A stretch of 5,984 nucleotides of DNA from Bacteroidales bacterium (lineage in GTDB: Bacteria; Bacteroidota; Bacteroidia; Bacteroidales; VadinHA17). Every line of letters starts with the position of its first letter. Position 1 is the stretch's first letter. The stretch lies in the NCBI GenBank assembly GCA_003162595.1, contig PMNJ01000252.1, forward strand, positions 1 through 5,984, read 5' to 3'. A program made the position numbers and the translations under genes. Below the pieces are notes generated by a model that made no database searches, was not told the DNA's origin, and saw only the letters and a list, made by a program, of their open reading frames with translations. Below are positions 1 through 4,967 of the stretch, piece after piece.

Positions 1-786
1 GGAAAGGAGTTTTTGCCAGAGGATCTTCATTTTTATGATGGTACATGGCTTAGTTTCTATCATTATACTGATTTTTCTTATGAAGATCCTTCAATGGTAC
101 TCGAAAAGATAAACAGAAGATCAAAAGAAGCTCTCGGTTTTTTAAAGCATGCCAGGTTTTTATTTGTAACATTTGGAACAGCTCGGATTTATAAATATAA
201 GGCAACAAATATGATTGTATCAAACTGTCATAAAATACCCGACGATCAGTTTGAATCTAAACTACTCACAGTTAATGAGATAGTGGATTTGTGGACAGAA
301 CAGCTAAACAGACTGCATTTGCTCTACCCACAGTTGCAGGTTGTTTTTACAATAAGTCCTGTCAGACACTGGAAAGATGGGGCTTATGGCAATCAGGTAA
401 GTAAATCGGTTCTTTTTGTTGCTGTGGATGAGTTACTTAAACATAAAACTGCTCCACAATATTTCCCTGCTTATGAACTTGTTATGGATGATCTGCGAGA
501 TTACAGGTTCTATGATGACGATATGCTCCATCCTTCAGGTTCTGCGGTAAATTATATATGGGAAGCATTTGCAGGATGTTACCTTAACAATTATACAATT
601 AATACATGGAGAGAGGTTGTTAAAATAACTAAGGCTTTAAACCATCGTTTCAATACTGAATCAGGTATTAAGAAAAAGGAATTTGCTGAACGTATCTTAA
701 AACAGATTACTGATATAAAAACCAAAGTAACAACAATCGATCTTTCCAGGGAAGAGGATCATTTTCTCAAAATGAGAAATATGTAA
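1..786 (+). CDS. GSCFA-family protein (SGNH-hydrolase-like), 5' end cut by window edge
   Basis: The frame is open from base 1 to the TAA at 784-786 and gives 262 residues. A TTG at 13 could be read as a start, but the residues before it (GKEF) continue the domain, so the gene begins upstream of the window. Recognisable family blocks are FVTFGTARIY (bases 163-192), the NCHK segment (about 220-231), TISPVRHWKDG (about 349-381), YFPAYELVMDDLRDYRFY (about 460-516) and DMLHPS (520-537). The last, with its Asp and His two residues apart, resembles the catalytic block V of SGNH/GDSL esterases; the SPVRH block resembles block III. The GSCFA motif itself, near the N-terminus, is missing because of the window edge; I judge about 60 residues absent. 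No experimentally defined function is known to me; esterase or lipase-like activity is an inference. The gene converges on the MerR-type gene with a 60-base gap. Family assignment is firm, enzymatic role is not. Confidence 0.88.
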   Translation, partial: GKEFLPEDLHFYDGTWLSFYHYTDFSYEDPSMVLEKINRRSKEALGFLKHARFLFVTFGTARIYKYKATNMIVSNCHKIPDDQFESKLLTVNEIVDLWTEQLNRLHLLYPQLQVVFTISPVRHWKDGAYGNQVSKSVLFVAVDELLKHKTAPQYFPAYELVMDDLRDYRFYDDDMLHPSGSAVNYIWEAFAGCYLNNYTINTWREVVKITKALNHRFNTESGIKKKEFAERILKQITDIKTKVTTIDLSREEDHFLKMRNM

Positions 787-846
787 CAGATTAAATAAGA
801 GGATGTTGATTTAAAGTTTCTTTGTCTCTTTCTAAAAATGAACAAA

Positions 847-1749
847 CTAAGAAAGCGACTCGATAGCTTTAATAAAATTGAGCGGGTCTCTGGTTATTAT
901 CAACTTATCGTAAGATTTTTTAGTTGCAAAGTCTTCCGGGGAATCGGTCAGAATAATCTTTTTTATTATCAGTGATTTTCCGATACTATTAAAGTAGCCT
1001 ATTTTCTTCTCGGCAAAATCAAATGCACTTGAATTTACCACAAGGAAATCAAAGGGTTTGATTTTATGAATCTCTATTACTTCAGATGCAGGCAGAATAC
1101 CTCCTGTAAAGATTACATCATATCCGCGTTTCTTAAGTGCATATTTATAAAAGAGGAAATTGTTATCTGTAAGATTATCAGATGTGTTAATCATAGCCAC
1201 AACTGGTTTTGACTTCCCGGTTACAGGCTTAAGTAAGTTATCTTCAATAATAATGATCTGTTTTATAGTATTTCTGACGAATTGTTCCTGGGCTCTTGAG
1301 AGACTTCCAGTCTGCCAGAGGATCCTGGCTTTTTCAAGGAGAGGATAAAGATAAAGCGAATAAGCATTTTCGATGCCCGAATGCTTAATGAAAGGAGAGA
1401 GAGCCTCCTTGAATAAAGTCTCATTAAATCTGATAGCCGACATAAGAATTTTCCCGGGCTGAAAATTCTGATCCAGATCATCGTGTTTACTGCTGACTGT
1501 CATTACCTTCTGGGTAAGTTCATCCTCTTCCAGTTTGGCAATTTTGGATATTTTCAGTCCATTCCTGTTAAGGTAAGCGACATTAAGGATTTTTTTAAGC
1601 TCTGTTTCATTGTATGTTCTTATATTTGAGTCTGTTCTGTTGGGTTCAAGTATCTTATACCTCTTCTCCCAGATCCTTATGGTATGCGCTTTAATGCCCG
1701 AGAAATTTTCGAGATCTTTAATTGAAAACACATTTACCCCGTCTTCCAT
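847..1749 (-). CDS. MerR-family regulator with degenerate CarH/LitR-like B12-binding region
   Basis: I chose the ATG at 1749 (300 residues) over an in-frame TTG at 1803, because the MerR domain begins a few residues after this ATG and the extra 18 residues look like translated leader. Residues 6-74 form a MerR winged helix-turn-helix (FSIKDLENFSGIKAHTIRIW, then the wing around RTYNETEL). Residues about 96-175 are a helical bundle like the B12-binding-2 (cap) domain, and about 180-300 an alpha/beta Rossmann-like domain like B12-binding. In CarH-type photoreceptors the cap has W-x9-E-H and the Rossmann domain an axial histidine in a GE-x-H-x-x-G-like loop. Here the cap reads W145-x9-E155-Q156, and the loop at about 189-198 (TSDNLTDNN) has no histidine. 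I infer a transcription factor that does not use adenosylcobalamin as CarH does. The regulon is unknown; no carotenoid or photolyase genes are visible nearby. A dyad 48-74 bases upstream may be its own operator. Confidence 0.88.
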   Translation of the reverse strand: MEDGVNVFSIKDLENFSGIKAHTIRIWEKRYKILEPNRTDSNIRTYNETELKKILNVAYLNRNGLKISKIAKLEEDELTQKVMTVSSKHDDLDQNFQPGKILMSAIRFNETLFKEALSPFIKHSGIENAYSLYLYPLLEKARILWQTGSLSRAQEQFVRNTIKQIIIIEDNLLKPVTGKSKPVVAMINTSDNLTDNNFLFYKYALKKRGYDVIFTGGILPASEVIEIHKIKPFDFLVVNSSAFDFAEKKIGYFNSIGKSLIIKKIILTDSPEDFATKKSYDKLIITRDPLNFIKAIESLS

Positions 1750-1796
1750 AAATATCTTAATTAATAAATTGAACACTTCTCCAATACAATATAAAT

Positions 1797-1823
1797 TAAA
1801 CAATCATTTAAACGGATTGTTTA
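1797..1823. promoter_or_regulatory. 9-bp dyad upstream of the MerR-type gene, candidate autoregulatory operator
   Basis: The sequence TAAACAATC (1797-1805), nine bases, then GATTGTTTA (1815-1823) is a perfect inverted repeat. It lies 48-74 bases upstream of the chosen ATG at 1749. MerR-family dimers bind dyads in or next to the promoters they control and commonly regulate their own gene. The position fits an operator near a -33 region, but I could not identify a convincing TAnnTTTG box between the dyad and the start codon. A second TTAAAC copy (1808-1813) lies inside the spacer, 12 bases from the one at 1796-1801, so a direct-repeat reading is also possible. Confidence 0.4.
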
Positions 1824-1891
1824 CTAAATATTGAATAAGAAACTCTGATGATCGTTGTATATTGCGGAATAATTCCTCAAAAAATTCCAAC

Positions 1892-1921
1892 AAAAAGCAA
1901 AATTATTAAATTTTGTTTTTT
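1892..1921 (-). terminator. AT-rich hairpin with flanking A/T tracts, probable intrinsic terminator
   Basis: CAAAATT (1898-1904), loop ATTA, AATTTTG (1909-1915) is a perfect 7-bp stem with a 4-base loop. It is flanked by A runs at 1892-1896 and T runs at 1916-1921. Read on the minus strand it follows directly after the TAA of the sorting-domain gene and ends in CTTTTTG, as expected for a rho-independent terminator. On the minus strand the position next to the core is a C-A mismatch before the outer A-T pairs; on the plus strand it is a G-U pair, so the structure is nearly symmetric. The stem is very poor in G+C, hence moderate confidence. Confidence 0.5.
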
Positions 1922-2291
1922 ATTCAGATTGTTCCACCATTATTTTTTTCACCACTCTGATTCCGTCACTGAAAATAATTGTGACCAGATACATTCCCCT
2001 TTTGGGATTTTCGAGCGTGATCTTTATTAATTGCTGAGGATCATTATAATGGAGCCTGAAAACGTCCTGACCAATTATGTTGGTAATCTTTACAAATGAG
2101 ACATCTCTGTCGGTTTTAATGGTAAAACTGTTATCCCTTACGGGTACGGGATATATACTTATGCTTGCATTGTTAGCTTCCCTTGAAAAATCTTTTTGAG
2201 CAAGAGCTCCGATAACATTAATAGTATCCTTCTGACCATGAAGGGTTAAGGTGAAAATTAATAAGAAGATAAGTGGTAAACTTTTCTTCAT
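1920..2291 (-). CDS. Small secreted protein: signal peptide plus T9SS type A sorting domain
   Basis: The ATG at 2291 gives 123 residues starting MKKSLPLIFLLIFTLTLHGQ, a clear Sec signal peptide with two lysines, a hydrophobic core and a likely cleavage near residue 19-20. An in-frame TTG at 2318 would add nine residues in front of the signal and is rejected. Residues about 43-122 match the type A C-terminal sorting domain of the type IX secretion system: SISIYPVP at the start, ITNIIGQDV in the middle, NPKRGMYLVTI and a final VVKKIMVEQ. Such domains normally sit at the end of large exoproteins and carry them across the outer membrane, where the domain is usually removed and the cargo attached to the surface. 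Here only about 24 residues lie between signal peptide and sorting domain, so there is no visible cargo domain. It lies 52 bases downstream of kdsB on the same strand and may be co-transcribed. It could be a remnant of a larger gene or a genuine mini-substrate. Confidence 0.85.
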   Translation of the reverse strand: MKKSLPLIFLLIFTLTLHGQKDTINVIGALAQKDFSREANNASISIYPVPVRDNSFTIKTDRDVSFVKITNIIGQDVFRLHYNDPQQLIKITLENPKRGMYLVTIIFSDGIRVVKKIMVEQSE

Positions 2292-2343
2292 GCAGTATAT
2301 TTTGATTATCTCTATCAAATATTGTGCTAAAGTTAGTATTATT

Positions 2344-3117
2344 TTAATAAAAGTGCTCTAAACGCAGTTTTGCTTTCTCCAGATCATCAGGAGTATCAAT
2401 ACTTATGCTTTCCCATGTTGTTACTGCAGTTCTGATCCGGTATCCATTTTCAATCCATCTGTTCTGTTCGAGTGACTCAGAAATTTCAAGAAGACTACGG
2501 GCTAATAAAGTTATCTTTTTCAGTGTCTCACTCCTGTAAGCATAAAGTCCGATATGTTTATAAAAAACATGATTCCTGGACCATTCAGTCTTTTCAGTGT
2601 CCCTTATAAATGGAATTGCAGCCCGGCTGAAATAAATCGCATCTCCCTCTGAGTTTAAAATAACCTTTGGTTGATTAGGGTTGAAGACATCTTCTCCCGG
2701 TTCAACTTTTCTTACCAGCGTCGCTAACTCAACAGTTTTGTCTGTGAAGCATTTCATTACAAGATTGATTTGTTCAGGATCGATAAATGGTTCATCTCCC
2801 TGGATATTGATAACAATATCGATTTTTTTAGCTGTTTCACTATTAATCTTCGTAACAGCTTCTGCGCAGCGATCTGTCCCGCTTAAGTGATTGGGAGAGG
2901 TCATTATTGCTTTCCCGCCAAAATCTGATACTGCATCAAAAATTCTTTTATCGTCTGTGGCAACCCAGACAATATCAAGAGTCTTCCGGGCCTGCTCATA
3001 GACTCTTTGTATCATTGGCTTATTCCCGATAAGGACCAGTGGCTTGCCTGGGAACCGCGCAGATGCATATCGTGCAGGTATAATTCCGGCAAATTGTAGA
3101 AGCGGGTCTTTTTTCAT
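2344..3117 (-). CDS. kdsB: 3-deoxy-manno-octulosonate cytidylyltransferase (CMP-Kdo synthetase)
   Basis: This cytoplasmic enzyme makes CMP-Kdo from CTP and Kdo, the activated sugar needed to join Kdo to lipid A during lipopolysaccharide synthesis. The 257 residues are full length for the family (about 245-260). Visible signatures are PARYASARFPGKPL (14-27, nucleotide-binding loop), WVATDDKRI (51-59), SGTDR (79-83), NIQGDEPF (104-111, with D108 as the likely magnesium ligand), YFSRAAIPF (162-170), HIGLYAYR (188-195), LEQNRW (217-222) and IDTPDDLE (240-247, second acidic metal site). All expected catalytic motifs are present. The ATG at 3117 is the only possible start: an in-frame TAA lies at 3127-3129 and the next Met falls well inside the domain. 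A -7-like box ends five bases before the ATG, so the transcript may be leaderless. The gene is divergent from the sigma-54 activator / lptE operon, with 74 bases between. Confidence 0.97.
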   Translation of the reverse strand: MKKDPLLQFAGIIPARYASARFPGKPLVLIGNKPMIQRVYEQARKTLDIVWVATDDKRIFDAVSDFGGKAIMTSPNHLSGTDRCAEAVTKINSETAKKIDIVINIQGDEPFIDPEQINLVMKCFTDKTVELATLVRKVEPGEDVFNPNQPKVILNSEGDAIYFSRAAIPFIRDTEKTEWSRNHVFYKHIGLYAYRSETLKKITLLARSLLEISESLEQNRWIENGYRIRTAVTTWESISIDTPDDLEKAKLRLEHFY

Positions 3118-3121
3118 GTTG

Positions 3122-3129
3122 CGAATTTA
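3122..3129 (-). promoter_or_regulatory. Candidate -7 box of the kdsB promoter
   Basis: On the minus strand this reads TAAATTCG, one mismatch from the Bacteroidota -7 consensus TAnnTTTG. It ends only four bases before the kdsB ATG, so transcription would start at or next to the start codon. A TTG at 3148-3146 could be the -33 element, but the 16-base spacer is shorter than the usual 19-21. The box is one arm of a 10-bp inverted repeat whose other arm is the -7 box of the divergent operon. Confidence 0.4.
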
Positions 3130-3140
3130 CAAAAAATGCA

Positions 3141-3172
3141 TTTCCCAATGTTTTAAAAAAACCTTAAATTCG
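3141..3172 (+). promoter_or_regulatory. Candidate promoter of the sigma-54 activator-lptE-secG operon
   Basis: TTTC at 3141-3144 (consensus TTTG/TTG), a 20-base spacer, then TAAATTCG at 3165-3172 (consensus TAnnTTTG, one mismatch) followed by CACC. The predicted start is about 3177-3180, giving a leader of about 12-15 bases before the ATG at 3192. This is the housekeeping-type promoter of Bacteroidota and not a sigma-54 -24/-12 promoter; no GG-N10-GC element was seen in this region. Confidence 0.45.
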
Positions 3173-3191
3173 CACCATTGTAAAACCGGAA

Positions 3192-4436
3192 ATGAAAGAT
3201 TTGCAAAATATTAAACAAAGATTTGGCATAATTGGCAACTTTGAAGGTCTTAACAGAGCTATTGATATTGCTGTTCAAGTGGCACCAACCGATCTTTCAG
3301 TACTCATTACAGGGGAGAGCGGGACAGGGAAAGAGATTTTTCCACAGGTAATTCATAGTTACAGTGCCAGGAAGCATGGGCAGTATATAGCAGTGAACTG
3401 TGGAGCCATCCCCGAAGGGACCATTGATTCTGAGCTTTTCGGACATGAAAAAGGTTCTTTTACCGGGGCATCTGACAGCAGGAAAGGTTATTTTGAAGTT
3501 GCAGACGGGGGAACAATTTTTCTGGATGAAGTGGCTGAATTGCCTTTATCAACACAGGTTCGACTGCTCAGAGTGCTGGAAACAGGTGAATTCATACGTG
3601 TCGGATCATCGAAGGTTCAGAAAACAAACGTCAGGGTTATTGCAGCAAGTAATGTTGAAGTCCCAAGAGCTATTGACAATGGTAAGTTCAGAGAGGATCT
3701 GTTTTACAGGCTAAATACTGTTCCTATAAAGGTACCTGCATTAAGAGACAGGGGGGAGGATATTTTTCTGCTCTTCAGAAAGTTTGCAGTCGATTTTGCT
3801 GAAAAATACAGGATGCCTGCAATCAGACTCGATTCCGAAGCTAAAAACTTACTTCTTAATTATTCGTGGCCAGGGAATGTCAGGCAGCTTAAGAATATAA
3901 CAGAACAAATTTCGATTATAGAGAACGAAAGGGAGATTATAGCAATAAACCTTCGTAATTACCTGCCTGACTATGGTGGGGTTAAGCTCCCGGCTATTAT
4001 AAAAAAAGATGAAGACAAGTCGTTTTCTTCTGAAAGAGAGATTTTGTATAAAATACTTTTCGATATGAAAAGTGATATGAATGACCTTAAGAAACTTGTT
4101 TTTGATCTTATAAGGCGTGGCGATATTGATGTTGCTTTCCAGGAGACCAACTCGAGAGCTATCAAGAATCTTTTCAGGGAGGCAAAGGAAGAATCTGTTA
4201 CTAATAATGAAACTGAAACTCCGTCAGTTGATTTTACATCGCATAAGTCCGTAAACAATATACAGGATACGGAAGAGATAATTGAAGAATCACTTTCACT
4301 TGCTGATAAGGAGGTAGAGATGATAAAAAAAGCTCTCGAAAAGTACAACGGGAAAAGAAAGATGGCGGCTGGCGAACTTGGGATTTCAGAACGGACCCTT
4401 TACAGAAAGATTAAAGAATATGGAATTGAATCGTAA
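3192..4436 (+). CDS. Sigma-54-dependent transcriptional activator (AAA+ and Fis-type HTH, no receiver)
   Basis: Enhancer-binding ATPase that would remodel sigma-54 RNA polymerase at -24/-12 promoters. The AAA+ domain fills residues about 10-260: Walker A GESGTGKE (41-48), the sigma-54-contact loop GSFTGA (88-93, Ser for the usual Ala of GAFTGA), Walker B GGTIFLDE (106-113), sensor I VRVIAASN (147-154), arginine-finger region KFREDLFYRLN (165-175) and sensor II WPGNVRQL (226-233). The catalytic set looks complete. The C-terminus (about 371-414) is a Fis-type helix-turn-helix (MAAGELGISERTLYRKIKEY). There is no N-terminal receiver, GAF or PAS domain: the ATPase starts almost at residue 1. About 110 residues lie between ATPase and HTH, including a likely helical segment (278-310) and an acidic, Ser/Thr-rich part (330-370). 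It is first in an operon with lptE, which starts inside its last codons, so the two are probably translationally coupled. Target promoters cannot be told from this window. In Bacteroidota I recall this gene beside lptE and secG. Confidence 0.93.
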   Translation: MKDLQNIKQRFGIIGNFEGLNRAIDIAVQVAPTDLSVLITGESGTGKEIFPQVIHSYSARKHGQYIAVNCGAIPEGTIDSELFGHEKGSFTGASDSRKGYFEVADGGTIFLDEVAELPLSTQVRLLRVLETGEFIRVGSSKVQKTNVRVIAASNVEVPRAIDNGKFREDLFYRLNTVPIKVPALRDRGEDIFLLFRKFAVDFAEKYRMPAIRLDSEAKNLLLNYSWPGNVRQLKNITEQISIIENEREIIAINLRNYLPDYGGVKLPAIIKKDEDKSFSSEREILYKILFDMKSDMNDLKKLVFDLIRRGDIDVAFQETNSRAIKNLFREAKEESVTNNETETPSVDFTSHKSVNNIQDTEEIIEESLSLADKEVEMIKKALEKYNGKRKMAAGELGISERTLYRKIKEYGIES

Positions 4437-4962
4437 AAATATTATCAGACTTACTACATCCAGGCTTTCAGGTTGGATATTAATTTTAGTAATGGTGTTT
4501 TTTTACGGATGTAAAGTAACATATTCATTTTCAGGAGCCAGTATATCTCCTCTTGCAAAGACGTTCAATGTACAATATTTTCAGAACAGGGCTCCTATTG
4601 TTCAACCCGGGCTCAGCCAGAATATAACAGATGCTCTTATCGATAAATGCAAAGCGCAAACGAGTCTCAAGTATATAAACTCTATTGGTGATGTAAATTT
4701 CGAAGGAGAAATAACGGATTATAGTACCAAACCACTCACTGTGGGCGCAGACGCTCTGGCTGCTACAAACAGGTTTACAATTTCAATAAAAGTTAAATTC
4801 ACAAATGCTATTGATCCGAACCTGAGTTTTGAACAAACTTTTTCAGGATATAAGGATTACAATAGCAATCTCGACCTTAGCGCTGTAGAAAAAGATCTTT
4901 CGGATCAGATTGTTGAAATACTTGTTGAAGATATTTTCAACCAGGCCTTTGTTAACTGGTAA
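4420..4962 (+). CDS. lptE: LptE-family LPS assembly lipoprotein
   Basis: LptE is the outer-membrane lipoprotein partner of LptD and forms with it the translocon that inserts lipopolysaccharide into the outer leaflet. The ATG at 4420 (180 residues) is preferred over an in-frame TTG at 4378, since it gives a basic n-region (RKNIIRLTTSR), a hydrophobic stretch (WILILVMVFFY) and then Cys31. The lipobox reads F-Y-G-C, off the classic L-[AS]-[GA]-C but with Gly at -1 and Cys at +1; lipidation is likely. The mature part has the phylum's pattern: YSFSGASISPLAKTFNVQYF just after the Cys, QNITDAL, FEGEITDY (98-105) and FEQTFSGYKDY (about 141-151). It overlaps the preceding gene by 17 bases, and the next gene starts five bases after its stop, so it sits in the middle of an operon. 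No lptD is visible here. Similarity to proteobacterial LptE is at the level of fold and role rather than sequence. Confidence 0.9.
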   Translation: MELNRKNIIRLTTSRLSGWILILVMVFFYGCKVTYSFSGASISPLAKTFNVQYFQNRAPIVQPGLSQNITDALIDKCKAQTSLKYINSIGDVNFEGEITDYSTKPLTVGADALAATNRFTISIKVKFTNAIDPNLSFEQTFSGYKDYNSNLDLSAVEKDLSDQIVEILVEDIFNQAFVNW

Positions 4963-4967
4963 ACTTC

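Noticed and set aside
787..846. Possible terminator between the two converging genes
   Set aside because: Only scattered 5-6 base pairings (for example CTTTCT with AGAAAG) and no stem followed by a T run on either strand.
1750..1803. TTG start extending the MerR-type protein by 18 residues
   Set aside because: The MerR domain starts a few residues after the ATG at 1749, and the extension runs into AT-rich leader just beside the dyad.
1866..1876. Palindrome GGAAT-A-ATTCC, with a further ATTCC nearby
   Set aside because: Short arms in AT-rich DNA and more than 100 bases from the nearest start codon; too weak to call an operator, though it could be included in a motif scan.
1848..2030. 60-residue open frame on the plus strand in the intergenic gap
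   Set aside because: It runs through the hairpin and then antisense to the sorting-domain gene; the translation resembles no known protein.
2316..2323. AATATTTG on the minus strand as a -7 box for the sorting-domain gene
   Set aside because: One mismatch to TAnnTTTG and 24 bases before the ATG, but no -33 element at the right distance; read-through from kdsB is equally likely.
3225..3238. TTGGCA-like sequence resembling a sigma-54 -24 element near the activator start
   Set aside because: It lies inside the coding region and lacks a GC at the required 10-base spacing.
3971..4348. 125-residue open frame on the minus strand inside the activator gene
   Set aside because: Its serine-rich, low-complexity translation is the antisense shadow of the acidic linker; no family pattern or start signal is visible.
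4378..4419. Upstream in-frame TTG start for LptE adding 14 residues
   Set aside because: The added residues are translated activator HTH sequence in another frame and would sit in front of a complete lipoprotein signal; the ATG at 4420 fits better.
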